A stretch of 62,636 bases of DNA, from the NCBI GenBank assembly GCA_002790835.1, contig PFVX01000007.1:1-62636 (forward strand). The letters are read 5' to 3'. A program made the translations under genes and the position numbers. This document shows, piece after piece, positions 24,629 through 33,596 of this stretch. A model generated the notes under the pieces. It saw only the letters and a list, made by a program, of their open reading frames with translations. It had not been told where the DNA came from and made no database searches. Positions within the stretch are counted from its first letter, which is position 1. Every line of letters starts with the position of its first letter. The DNA is from a bacterium CG_4_9_14_3_um_filter_65_15. GTDB taxonomy: Bacteria; Krumholzibacteriota; Krumholzibacteriia; LZORAL124-64-63.

Positions 24629-27094
24629 TTACCCCGCGGGGGTCTTGATCCCGGTCTGGGGCTCGCACTTGAAAGTCAGCTTGCCCCCTTCGAAGTCGAT
24701 GACCAGCTGACTGTTGCTGGTGATCTGCCCCCGCAGCAACTTTTCACTCATCGGATCCTCCACGTACTTCTGGATCGCCCGCCGCAGGGGCCGGGCACCG
24801 AGCTGCGGGTCAAAACCCACTCCGCACAGGAAGTCCTTGCAGGCGGCGGTGAAGTCGAAGTTGATCTCCAGGTTCTGCAACCGATCGCTCACATCGTTCA
24901 GCAGGATGTCGACGATGCGCGTGATGTCAGCCCGGCTGAGGCTGTTGAAGGTGATGATCTCGTCGATGCGGTTGAGGAACTCGGGGCTGAAGGTCTTGCG
25001 CAAGTCCGACTCGATGTTGCCCTGGGCCCGCTGCTGCTTGTGGGCGACCTCGTCCGAGCCGAACCCGACTCCCCGGACCTCATGCGTCCGGCGGCTGCCC
25101 ACGTTGCTGGTCATGATCAGGACCGCATTGCGGAAGTCGACGGTCCGGCCGAAGCTGTCGGTCAGCTGGCCGTCGTCCAGAACCTGCAGCAGGATGTTGT
25201 AGACGTCCGGGTGGGCCTTCTCGATCTCGTCCAGGAGGATGACCGAATAGGGTTTGCGCCGGACCTTCTCCGTCAACATGCCACCCTCGTCGTAACCCAC
25301 GTATCCCGGAGGGGCGCCCACCAGGCGGCTGACCGAGTGCTTCTCCATGTATTCGGACATGTCCACGCGGATCAGCGAAGCCTGGTCACCGAACAGGAAT
25401 TCCGTCAGGCGCCGTGCCACCTCGGTCTTGCCCACCCCGCTGGGGCCCAGGAAGATGAACGATCCGATGGGACGGCGGGGGTCGCGCAGGCCCGCACGGT
25501 TGCGGCGAATGCATTTGGAGACTGCTGACAGCGCCGCATCCTGACCGATGACCCACCGGCCCAGCTCCTCCTCCATGCGCAGCAGCTTGTCCGTTTCCTC
25601 CTCCTCGACCTCCGACACGGGAATACCCGTGATGTCCGCGATAACCTCGCAGATCAGCACCGGAGTAACCGATGACTGGGGCTCGGCGATTCCGCCGGTC
25701 AGGTCGGATCTGAGATCGTGGAGCTTCTGCTTCAGCTCCTTCTCCTCATCGCGGAACGCAGCGGCCTTTTCGAACTCCTGAGCCTGGATGGCCGCCTCCT
25801 TCTCCCCGATGACCTCCTCGATGCGCTGCTCCAGTTCCTGGAGGTCGGGCGGCACCACGGTCATGCTGAGTCGGGCGCGGCTGCCGGCCTCGTCGATGAT
25901 GTCGATGGCCTTGTCCGGCAGGGCGCGGCCGGAGATATAGCGGTTGGAAAGGTAAACGGCCGCCCGGATCGCCTCGTCGGTGTAGACCACCTTGTGGTGC
26001 TGCTCGTATTTGTCCTTGAGCCCGAACAGGATCTCCACGGTCTCCGGTTCGCTGGGCGGGTTGACCATCACGGGCTGGAAACGCCGTTCCAGGGCCCCGT
26101 CCTTCTCGATGTACTTGCGGTACTCGTCCATCGTGGTCGCACCGACGCATTGGATCTCACCGCGGCTCAGCGCCGGCTTGAGCATGTTGCTGGCGTCGAT
26201 GGCGCCCTCGGCGCCCCCGGCGCCGACGATGGTGTGCAATTCGTCGATGAAGAGGATCACGTCGGGATTCTCACGAATCTCGGCCATGATCTGCTTGAGC
26301 CGCTCCTCGAACTGTCCGCGGTACTTGGTGCCGGCCACGACGCTGGCCAGGTCGAGGGTGAAGATCTCCTTGCCCCGCAACAACCCGGGCACATCGCCCT
26401 CGACGATCCGGGTGGCGAAACCCTCCACGATGGCGGTCTTGCCGACACCCGGTTCACCGATGAGCACCGGATTGTTCTTCTTGCGGCGGCTGAGAATCTG
26501 GATGCACCGGTCGATTTCCCGGGCGCGTCCGATGGTGGGGTCGAGCTTTCCGTCCCGGGCCATCTCGGTCATGTTGCGACCGAACTGTTCCAGGATGGAG
26601 CCTTCCTTCTTGGCTGCCTTCTTGCGCCCGCCGAGACTCAGCCGGGCTCGGCCGTCGCCCCCGCCCAGGGCCTTCATGACCTCGCGCTTGACGCCCTCGT
26701 GATCGACGCCGAGTTCTCCGAGGACCCGCGCGGCGACTCCCTCGCCCTCGCGGATCAGCGCCAACAGCAGATGCTCGGTGCCCACGTAGTTGTGGTTGTG
26801 CAGGCGGGCCTCGTCGATGGAAAGTTCCAGGACCTTCTTGGCGCGGGGAGTGAACGGGATCTCCCCGATGCTCACCGGTCCCATGGGCGCGGTGACGGAG
26901 TCCTCGACCGCCTTCTGCAGGCGCTCGAAATCCACGTTCATCTTGCGCAGGACGTTGGCGGCAACGCCCTCTCCCTCATGGATGATCCCGAGCAGGAGGT
27001 GCTCGGTTCCGATGTAGTCATGCTGCAGACGTCCGGCCTCGTCCCTGGCCAAAAAAAGGACCTTGCGCACACGCTGGGTGAATCGGTCATTCAT
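24629..27094 (-). CDS. clpC: ClpC-type AAA+ unfoldase of the Clp protease
   Basis: ClpC unfolds substrates for ClpP. Domains in order: double Clp-N repeat (about 1-145), first AAA module with Walker A GEPGVGKTA (about 210), a middle domain with a UVR segment (about 420-455), and second AAA module with GPSGVGKTE (about 545). Both GTEH sites of the N-domain that bind phospho-arginine in Bacillus (Glu31 and Glu107 here) are kept. ATG 27094 follows GGAGG; the longer frame to 27214 is discarded. At 821 residues it is full length. A 232-bp gap to mcsB with a TATATT box suggests its own promoter. ClpP is not in the window. Confidence 0.95.
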   Translation of the reverse strand: MNDRFTQRVRKVLFLARDEAGRLQHDYIGTEHLLLGIIHEGEGVAANVLRKMNVDFERLQKAVEDSVTAPMGPVSIGEIPFTPRAKKVLELSIDEARLHNHNYVGTEHLLLALIREGEGVAARVLGELGVDHEGVKREVMKALGGGDGRARLSLGGRKKAAKKEGSILEQFGRNMTEMARDGKLDPTIGRAREIDRCIQILSRRKKNNPVLIGEPGVGKTAIVEGFATRIVEGDVPGLLRGKEIFTLDLASVVAGTKYRGQFEERLKQIMAEIRENPDVILFIDELHTIVGAGGAEGAIDASNMLKPALSRGEIQCVGATTMDEYRKYIEKDGALERRFQPVMVNPPSEPETVEILFGLKDKYEQHHKVVYTDEAIRAAVYLSNRYISGRALPDKAIDIIDEAGSRARLSMTVVPPDLQELEQRIEEVIGEKEAAIQAQEFEKAAAFRDEEKELKQKLHDLRSDLTGGIAEPQSSVTPVLICEVIADITGIPVSEVEEEETDKLLRMEEELGRWVIGQDAALSAVSKCIRRNRAGLRDPRRPIGSFIFLGPSGVGKTEVARRLTEFLFGDQASLIRVDMSEYMEKHSVSRLVGAPPGYVGYDEGGMLTEKVRRKPYSVILLDEIEKAHPDVYNILLQVLDDGQLTDSFGRTVDFRNAVLIMTSNVGSRRTHEVRGVGFGSDEVAHKQQRAQGNIESDLRKTFSPEFLNRIDEIITFNSLSRADITRIVDILLNDVSDRLQNLEINFDFTAACKDFLCGVGFDPQLGARPLRRAIQKYVEDPMSEKLLRGQITSNSQLVIDFEGGKLTFKCEPQTGIKTPAG

Positions 27095-27180
27095 GAATTT
27101 TCGCCTCCGATGGCTGTTGGCGGCCGGGAATCCCTTCCGGCGTCGCAGAAAGCGGGGTGCAATCCCTGCCCTCAGGCAAG

Positions 27181-27186
27181 AAATAT
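27181..27186 (-). promoter_or_regulatory. possible -10 element upstream of clpC
   Basis: TATATT on the minus strand, in the 232-bp mcsB-clpC gap, matches the -10 consensus at 5 of 6. No good -35 is seen at 16-18 bp, and no CtsR or CIRCE operator is found. Confidence 0.25.
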
Positions 27187-27326
27187 ACTGGAACCACCAA
27201 ATCAGCGCTACCACACTTCGCGGCGGCTGGGAAAGGCGCGATATCCGGCGATTGGCTCCACCCGGTTACTCATCGACCGAATTGCCATAGGCTTGAGGAA
27301 CGGACCCGGTGAAAAGGGGCCCGCGA

Positions 27327-28391
27327 TCAGGGACCGGGAACCGACAGGATCTCCCGGAACAGCGCGGCTCGGGCCGCCATCAGTTCCTTTCCCTGCAGAT
27401 TCTCGGGACAGGACAGGGACAAATGCCCACCCTGTTGGAAGACGAGCAGGCGGTTCAGGTCCTCCAAGCGGACATCCGGTAGGATGCCCAAACCGTGGCC
27501 AAGACGCAGATTCGACAGAAGGTCGAAGCCCTCCTGGAGGGTCATCAAGCGGGCATGACGGCAAGTGGCCAAAGAGCGATGGGCGAGATCCTCCATGGCC
27601 ACAGGATCGCCATCGTAGAGTTGATCCCGCGCCGTCCGTTCGTGATGGATGATCTTGCCGACATGCAGGGCATAATCCTCCACAGCCTCATCTTCGCTCC
27701 GTCCCAGGGTCACCAGGTTGGAAATCAGGAACAGGCAACCCCGCACCGAACCCGAGCGTCCGGCCAGGCCGCGCACGGCGAACTGGAGTTGGCGCAAGGC
27801 GTTCACGATGCGTCCGATCTCCCCGGCCATGACCAGTCCGGGCAGGTGCAGCAGGCTGGTCAGCCGCAAGCCGGTGCCCACCCGCGTGGGGCATGCAGTG
27901 AGGTAGCCGATCTCTTCGCTGAACGCGAATTCCAGGCGCCCATCCAGGACGCTCTCCAGTTCCAGGGCCGCGGCAACTGCCCCCGGCGCTGCGAAACCGC
28001 CGCGCCAGGCCTTGATCCGCAAATGGTCTTCCTCGTTGACCACCACCGCACGGCCCAGGGCGGGTTCCAGGATCAGCCCCGCACCCAGGGGTTGATGGGC
28101 GACAGCCAGGGTGATCAGGCCTTTCTCCTGCAGGCAGCAGCGGAGCGGTAGCGACACCTCTTCCAGCTTCAGCCAGTTGCCGGTGGCCAGTTCGGCGTTT
28201 CCCTCGAGCCCGCGGACAACTTCCCCCAGGATCGTGCGCCGCTCCACTTCCGAAGCCCGGTCCGGGAAAGGGAAGGCCCACAAACTGCGGGCCAGGGCGG
28301 CTTCGGTGAGCAGGACGACATCAGGGTCGAACGCACCCGGGGCCTGCCAGGGAAGAGCCGTCCTGAGCCACTGCGGTCGATCATCCGCCAT
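27327..28391 (-). CDS. mcsB: McsB-like protein-arginine kinase with altered active site
   Basis: McsB phosphorylates arginines and so marks proteins for ClpCP. The 354-residue length, the nucleotide-handling VVNEEDHLRI (about 117-126), the CPTRVGTGLR loop with Cys167 and Arg176, and the C-terminal half match the family. However, the phosphagen-kinase signature SSRxRLARN is replaced by LTEAALARSL (28-37), losing two ATP-phosphate arginines, and the Glu of the RGxxGE loop is Arg212. The reading frame is clean, so these are substitutions and not a frameshift. It may be a pseudokinase or a reshaped enzyme. It overlaps mcsA by 11 bp. Confidence 0.85.
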   Translation of the reverse strand: MADDRPQWLRTALPWQAPGAFDPDVVLLTEAALARSLWAFPFPDRASEVERRTILGEVVRGLEGNAELATGNWLKLEEVSLPLRCCLQEKGLITLAVAHQPLGAGLILEPALGRAVVVNEEDHLRIKAWRGGFAAPGAVAAALELESVLDGRLEFAFSEEIGYLTACPTRVGTGLRLTSLLHLPGLVMAGEIGRIVNALRQLQFAVRGLAGRSGSVRGCLFLISNLVTLGRSEDEAVEDYALHVGKIIHHERTARDQLYDGDPVAMEDLAHRSLATCRHARLMTLQEGFDLLSNLRLGHGLGILPDVRLEDLNRLLVFQQGGHLSLSCPENLQGKELMAARAALFREILSVPGP

Positions 28392-28950
28392 GATCGTCCT
28401 CCTGATCGGGCCGAACCTGGAGAATCCGCAACTGGTCCCTCAACCGGGCGGCTTCCTCGAATTTTTCGCCTGCGATCGCCTTTTCCAGGGCGACCCGCAG
28501 GCGCGACACCTCGACCAGGCGCATGCTGCCGCCGGACCGGGATCCCGGAGCGCGTCCCATGTGCGTGGCATGGCGGTGAAAGGCCGCCAGCAGGGGCTGC
28601 AGGCGAAGGCGAAACGCGTTGTAACACCGCGCGCACCCGAGTTTCCCCGTGTCCTGGAAATCCGCCCAGCTTGTCCCGCAATGCGAACAGGAGACCGCAG
28701 GATCGGGCCCGGCCGCCTCGGCGGCGGACGACCCCAGGAACCTCAGCATGGAATCGAAGGCGTCCCCGGGTACCTCGTCCGCCGGGGGCACATCATCCTT
28801 GGCAAAGGATCCCGAGGCGATCGCATCCAGTCGCCGCCATTGCTCAGCATCGGCGCACTCGGAGCACAGCCAAAGGTCCCGGTTGGCCTTGCCGTCCATT
28901 TCCACCAGATGGACGGTGGCTTCCCGGTTGCTGCAGTGCTGGCATTTCAT
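28381..28950 (-). CDS. mcsA: McsA-like zinc-binding adaptor with UVR domain
   Basis: McsA activates McsB and tethers it to ClpC. All four CxxC zinc motifs are kept: CQHC at residues 3-6, CSEC at about 29-32, CSHC at about 78-81, CARC at about 95-98. The UVR motif (LRVALEKAIAGEKFEEAARLRDQLR region) lies near the C-terminus. The length of 189 fits. In Firmicutes the gene follows ctsR; here it follows lolD with 15 bp between, and ctsR is absent. It is followed by mcsB (11-bp overlap). Confidence 0.9.
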   Translation of the reverse strand: MKCQHCSNREATVHLVEMDGKANRDLWLCSECADAEQWRRLDAIASGSFAKDDVPPADEVPGDAFDSMLRFLGSSAAEAAGPDPAVSCSHCGTSWADFQDTGKLGCARCYNAFRLRLQPLLAAFHRHATHMGRAPGSRSGGSMRLVEVSRLRVALEKAIAGEKFEEAARLRDQLRILQVRPDQEDDHGG

Positions 28951-28965
28951 GGATGCTCCTTTGCC

Positions 28966-29646
28966 TCAGGTACCGAGGATCAGGTTCCCCTTTTCCAACA
29001 CGTAATGCCGGTCTGCCCGACCGGCCAGTTCGGGATCGTGGGTCACGATCACCAGGCTCGTGCCCTCCCGTTCCTTGAGTTCGAAGAGAAGGTCGCTCAG
29101 CTGGTTGCTGATCCGTCCGTCCAGGTTCCCGAACGGTTCATCCGCCAAGACGATCCGCGGCCGGTTCATGAAGGCCCGCGCCACGGCGACCCGCTGTTGC
29201 TCGCCGCCGGAGAGTTCGCCGGGCAGATGATCGCTGCGGTGGGCGATGCCCATGCGCTCCAGGAATCCCCGGGCGCGGGCATGGTCATCCGCGGTCACCG
29301 CGCGGTGCGCCCGCACGGGGATCAGCAGGTTCTCGAAGGTGGTGAAATCCGGGAGCAGGAAATGGAACTGAAATATGAAGCCCACGACGTCCGCCCGCCA
29401 CCGGGTCAAGGCCCGGGGGCTGCCGAAATCCAGGTATTCCCCGTCAAAGGCGATCTGGCCGGCGGAGGGATGGTCCAGCCCGCCGAGGATGTTCAACAGG
29501 GTGCTCTTGCCGGCCCCGCTGGACCCGGTGATGGCCACGGCCTCGCCTGCGCCCAGATCCAGTCCGCAGCCGCTGAGCACCCTGACGGTACTCCCGTGCC
29601 GCGGGAAACTCTTGTGGATGTCCGATGCGCTCAGCAATGCGGTCAT
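28966..29646 (-). CDS. lolD: lipoprotein-releasing ABC transporter ATPase
   Basis: LolD powers release of lipoproteins from the inner membrane to LolA. The 226-residue ATPase has Walker A GSSGAGKSTLLN (about 38-49), the LSGGEQQRVAVARA signature (about 140-153) and Walker B IVLADEPFGNLDG. It belongs to the MacB/LolD/FtsE group, and the lolC-like permease just upstream (30 bp) makes LolD the best reading. Confidence 0.9.
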   Translation of the reverse strand: MTALLSASDIHKSFPRHGSTVRVLSGCGLDLGAGEAVAITGSSGAGKSTLLNILGGLDHPSAGQIAFDGEYLDFGSPRALTRWRADVVGFIFQFHFLLPDFTTFENLLIPVRAHRAVTADDHARARGFLERMGIAHRSDHLPGELSGGEQQRVAVARAFMNRPRIVLADEPFGNLDGRISNQLSDLLFELKEREGTSLVIVTHDPELAGRADRHYVLEKGNLILGT

Positions 29647-29676
29647 GCGGCGGTCCTCCGTGGGCCCGGCACCCGA

Positions 29677-30921
29677 TCAGGTGTAGCGGATGATCTCCAT
29701 GGGCTCCAGATTCGACGCTTCCCAGCTGGGCCAGACACCGGCGAGCAGGGAGATGGCCAGGCCCACCGCGGCGACGCTGACGAAGTCCCCCCACTGCAGC
29801 AGCACCGGAACGGTGTCCACGAAATACACGTCACCCGGCAGTTTGAAGCCGAAGGTGTGCAGGGCCCAGATGCCGGCAAGGCCCAGGCAGGACCCGCCGA
29901 ACACGCCCAGGGATCCGAGCCAGAACCCGTCCAGCAGGAAGATGCCCATGATCCGCGAGCGCGGGGCGCCCATGGCGAGCAGGATGCCGATCTCCCGGCG
30001 CCGTTCACCAACCATCATGGTCAGGATGCCGATGATGTTGAAGCCGGCGATCAGCACGATCATGCCCAACAGCAGGAACATGATGACCTTCTCCTGCTTG
30101 ATCCAGTGGAACAGGTTCTGATTCAGGGTCATCCAGGCCGTGGCGTGGAAGCGGGACCCGAGAGCTTCCTCCAACCGCTCGGCCACCTGGTCGGCGCGCA
30201 TGGGTTGGTCGACCCCCACCCCGACAAGCGTGGCGCCACCCCGGGGATATCCGAAGAAGTTGCGGGCGTCCTGGAGATCCAGGTAGACGAAACGGCTGTC
30301 GAAATCATACATCCCGGTGCTGAAGAAGCCCGCGACCACGAACTTCCGGTTGACGGCGGCGATGTCGTCCAGATCCAGCTCGCCGTTCACGGAGGTCAGG
30401 ATGAGGGTGTCGCCGATCTGGGTGAACAGGTTGTTGGCCATTTCACTGCCGATGATCACCCGGGGTGTCTCTCCCCCGCCCAATCCCGCCAGCAGGACCG
30501 GGTCGGGCTGGATATGCGCGGACAGCGGCTGGACATCGTCGACCAGCGACGGCTCGACGCCCCAGGCGATTCCGGCCTGCGGGCGCAGCGGCCCGATCCT
30601 GCGCGCGGAGGTCACCAGGATCTCCTGGCGGATGTAGGGAGCCACGCCGGTGACGCCGGAGACCTGCCCCATTTTATCCATGACCCCGCCCAGGTCGGTA
30701 AATCCCTCGGGCGCGATGTTGATCACGGTGATCATGGGCATGTTCTCGATGAACGAGCGGCGCATCTCGGTGTGAAAACCGTTCATGATGGCCAGGGTGA
30801 TGTTCAGGACCATCACCCCGATGGCGATGCCGATCACCGCGGTCATGCCGCCACGCCCGAGGAACCGGCTGTGCCGCCGACTGCGCAGATAGCGACCGGC
30901 GATGTAGGCGGCGAATTGCAT
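29677..30921 (-). CDS. lolC: lipoprotein-releasing ABC transporter permease
   Basis: This 414-residue permease has an N-terminal transmembrane helix (about 25-50), a large periplasmic MacB-like domain (about 55-250) and three C-terminal helices (about 275-395), the LolC/LolE topology. N-terminal FAAYIAGRYLRSRR and GMTAVIGIAIGVMVLNITLAIMNGF are family hallmarks. With a single permease gene here, the complex may be a LolF-type homodimer or its partner lies elsewhere. It starts 1 bp after the lysS stop. Confidence 0.9.
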   Translation of the reverse strand: MQFAAYIAGRYLRSRRHSRFLGRGGMTAVIGIAIGVMVLNITLAIMNGFHTEMRRSFIENMPMITVINIAPEGFTDLGGVMDKMGQVSGVTGVAPYIRQEILVTSARRIGPLRPQAGIAWGVEPSLVDDVQPLSAHIQPDPVLLAGLGGGETPRVIIGSEMANNLFTQIGDTLILTSVNGELDLDDIAAVNRKFVVAGFFSTGMYDFDSRFVYLDLQDARNFFGYPRGGATLVGVGVDQPMRADQVAERLEEALGSRFHATAWMTLNQNLFHWIKQEKVIMFLLLGMIVLIAGFNIIGILTMMVGERRREIGILLAMGAPRSRIMGIFLLDGFWLGSLGVFGGSCLGLAGIWALHTFGFKLPGDVYFVDTVPVLLQWGDFVSVAAVGLAISLLAGVWPSWEASNLEPMEIIRYT

Positions 30922-30922
30922 A

Positions 30923-32449
30923 TCAGCCGGGGCTCCCTGGGGCGTCTTCCGGTCGCATGTGGGGAAACAGCAGCACGTCGCGGATATTGTTGGTATCCAC
31001 CAGCAGCATCACCAGACGGTCGATGCCCAGGCCCAGGCCTCCGGTGGGAGGCATGCCCGATTCCATGGTCTGCAGGAAGTCCTCGTCGATGGGCTGCGCC
31101 TCGTCGTCTCCCGCGCCGATCAGCGCCTTTTGGGCCTCGAAGCGCCGGCGCTGCTCGCGCGGATCGTTCAGTTCGCTGAAGCTGTTGACCAGCTCGAATC
31201 CGGCGACGAAGAGCTCGAAGCGTTCGACCAGCCCCGCGGTCTCGCGGTGGTCCTTGGCCAAAGGCGACAGCTCCTTGGGGTGGTCCATGACGAACGTGGG
31301 CTGGGTGAGTTCGGGTTCGACCAGCAGGCTGAACAGTTCATCGAGAATCTTGTCGCGGCCCATCCCCTTCTTGAGTTCCACGCCGTGCTTTTTCGCCAGG
31401 GAGGCGAGATCATCCGAGGAAAGGTCCATCAGGTCGCGGCCGGTCTTTTCCGCCAGGGCGTCCATGAAGCGCACGCGACCGAACGGTTGGTTGAAGTCCA
31501 GTTCCACCTCGCCGAAGTTCACCTTGCCCTCCTGGCCGAAGCGTCGCGCCAGGCGGCGGAGCAACCGTTCGGTCAGGTCCATCATGTCGTGGTAATCCCA
31601 GTAGGCCGCGTAGCACTCGAGCATGGTGAACTCGGGATTATGGGTCCGGTCCATGCCCTCGTTGCGGAAATCCTTGGCGATCTCGTAAACCCGTTCCAGA
31701 CCGCCGACGATGAGCCGTTTGAGGTACAGCTCGTCGGCGATGCGCATGTACAGCGTCATGTCCAGCGCGTTGTGGTGGGTCATGAAGGGGCGCGCCGTGG
31801 CCCCGCCGTAGAGGGGTTGCAGCACGGGTGTTTCGACCTCCAGGAATTCCTCCTCGTCGAGAAATGCCCGGATGTCGCTGATGATGGCGCTGCGCGTGCG
31901 AAACCGCGCGCGGCTTTCCAGATTCATGGCCAGGTCCAGATGCCGGCGGCGGCTCTTGTTCTCCAGGCTCATGTCGTGGTACTTCTCCGGCAGCGGCCGG
32001 ATGGCCTTGGCCAGGAAGGTGAAATCCCCCACGGCGATGGTCAGCTCATCGGTGCGCGTCCGGAACAGGGTCCCCTCCACTCCGATCCAGTCTCCGATGT
32101 CGATGAGCTTCTGGATCCGGCGGAAGCGGTCCTCTCCCAGGTCGTCCTTGCGGAAGTAGGCCTGGATGATGCCGTCCTGGTCGCAGATCGGCACGAACAG
32201 GGTCTTGCCCGTGCCGCGCTTGGCCAGAATGCGGCCGGAATATTTCACGACCGCTTCCCGGGCGACCAGGTCCGCCTCGGCGGCGCGAACCTGTGTACTC
32301 GTGTGGGTCCGCGCGTAGCCATAGGGATACAGGGGAACCTCGGCGCCCAACTGTTCCATCTTTTCCAGGCGGGCGGCGATCAACGGGTGCAGGGAATCGG
32401 CCGCGTCGTCCAGATTCCGGTCTCCGGGATTTTCCGGTGCAGTGGTCAA
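30923..32449 (-). CDS. lysS: lysyl-tRNA synthetase, class II
   Basis: It charges tRNA-Lys. An N-terminal OB-fold anticodon-binding domain (about 60-170) precedes the class II catalytic core, with motif 2 FRNEGMDRTHNPEFTMLECYAAY (about 255-277) and motif 3 GLGLGIDRLVML (about 470). The start is taken as TTG 32449, which has GGAG at 8 nt; GTG 32455 is too close to that site. It gives 508 residues. It lies 21 bp after prfB, the same prfB-lysS neighbourhood known from E. coli. Confidence 0.94.
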   Translation of the reverse strand: MTTAPENPGDRNLDDAADSLHPLIAARLEKMEQLGAEVPLYPYGYARTHTSTQVRAAEADLVAREAVVKYSGRILAKRGTGKTLFVPICDQDGIIQAYFRKDDLGEDRFRRIQKLIDIGDWIGVEGTLFRTRTDELTIAVGDFTFLAKAIRPLPEKYHDMSLENKSRRRHLDLAMNLESRARFRTRSAIISDIRAFLDEEEFLEVETPVLQPLYGGATARPFMTHHNALDMTLYMRIADELYLKRLIVGGLERVYEIAKDFRNEGMDRTHNPEFTMLECYAAYWDYHDMMDLTERLLRRLARRFGQEGKVNFGEVELDFNQPFGRVRFMDALAEKTGRDLMDLSSDDLASLAKKHGVELKKGMGRDKILDELFSLLVEPELTQPTFVMDHPKELSPLAKDHRETAGLVERFELFVAGFELVNSFSELNDPREQRRRFEAQKALIGAGDDEAQPIDEDFLQTMESGMPPTGGLGLGIDRLVMLLVDTNNIRDVLLFPHMRPEDAPGSPG

Positions 32450-32470
32450 GATCACTTCTCCAGGTTGAGG

Positions 32471-33596
32471 TCAGGGTCCGGTTTGCTGTTTGGTCTTGGC
32501 TCCCAGCCAGCGCAGATATGCGTCGATGAATCCGTCCAGATCGCCGTCCAGAACCCCGGTGGAGTTTCCGGTTTCGAACTCCGTCCGGTGGTCCTTCACC
32601 TTGGTGTAGGGCTGCAGCACGTAGGAACGGATCTGGCTGCCCCAGGCATTCTCCATCTTCTCGGCCTCGATGGCGTCGCGTTCCTTCTGCCGCTGCAGGA
32701 TGATCAACTGGTAGAGTTTGGCCCGCAGCATGGTCATGGCGCTCTCGCGGTTGCGATGCTGGCTGCGCTCGCTCTGACAGGACACGACCGTCCCGGTGGG
32801 CTCGTGGGTGATCCGCACGGCGCTGTCCGTCTTGTTCACGTGCTGTCCGCCCGCCCCCTGGGCCCGGAAGGTGTCGATGCGCAGGTCGGCGGTGTTGATC
32901 TCCACTTCCACATCGTCATCCACCAGGGGATAGACGTATACCGAGGCGAAACTCGTGTGCCGTCGGCTTTGGGTGTCGAAGGGCGAGATCCTGACCAGGC
33001 GGTGCACACCCGTCTCGCTCTTCAGGTAACCGTAAGCGAAGGAGTGGTCGATTTCCAGCACCGCGGTCTTGATCCCCGCCTCGTCCCCGGGCTGAATTTC
33101 GAGGGTCTTGAACTTCATTCCGCTGCGCTCGAAGTAGCGCGTGTACATGCGCATGAGCATCTGCGCCCAGTCGGCGCTCTCGGTGCCGCCGGCGCCGGGA
33201 TGGATCTCCATCACCGCTCCACGCCCGTCGTCCACGTCGCTGAGCAGAAACTGGAAATCCAGCTTCTCCACAGCCTCTTCCAGGGCGACAAGCCCCTCAC
33301 GGACCTCGGCCGCGGATTCCTCATCGTCCTCGGCTATCGCCATCTCGGCCAGCAACTCCAGGTCTTCGGCCATGGCCGAGGCGCGGTCCAGGGGATCGAT
33401 CCACTGCTTGAGGGAACGGACCTGGCGGACCACCCGGTTCGCCTCCTCCTGGTCATTCCAGAACTCGGGATCCGCCTGACTGGCCTCGCAGGCGGCCAGC
33501 TTCTTCACCAGGCTGGAATAGTCAAAGACCCTCCTTGAGGGAGGCGATGGTCTGCCGGGCCGCTTCGATCCTATCGCGGGCTTCCTTCACGATCAT
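32471..33596 (-). CDS. prfB: peptide chain release factor 2, with programmed +1 frameshift
   Basis: RF2 reads UGA and UAA stops. The first frame starts at ATG 33596 (24 codons) and stops at an in-frame TGA (33524-33522) inside CTT-TGA-C. Skipping one T continues in the main frame as Asp-Tyr-Ser-Ser-Leu-Val, giving 374 residues. The recognition tripeptide Ser-Pro-Phe (RISPFDTQSRRHTSF) and the catalytic GGQ (AQGAGGQHVNKT) are present. The ATG overlaps the coaE stop (ATGA). An annotation that ignores the frameshift would start falsely at GTG 33508. Confidence 0.95.
33522..33536 (-). promoter_or_regulatory. RF2 autoregulatory frameshift site
   Basis: A Shine-Dalgarno-like AAGGAGG (33536-33530) sits 2 nt before CTT (33527-33525), followed by the in-frame TGA and C. 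This is the known RF2 feedback arrangement: low RF2 stalls at UGA and favours the +1 slip on CUU. Confidence 0.95.

Noticed and set aside
27327-28391. Frameshift as cause of the missing SSRxR motif in McsB
   Set aside because: The alternative frames around 28270-28330 do not restore the motif, and the surrounding residues (DVVL before, AFPFP after) align in one frame.
28111-31179. Plus-strand open frame of 1022 codons
   Set aside because: It lies antisense to mcsB, mcsA, lolD and lolC, which all have clear domains, and it has no domain of its own.
30959-33538. Plus-strand open frame of 859 codons opposite lysS and prfB
   Set aside because: Both minus-strand genes are certain, and the frame has no recognisable motif.
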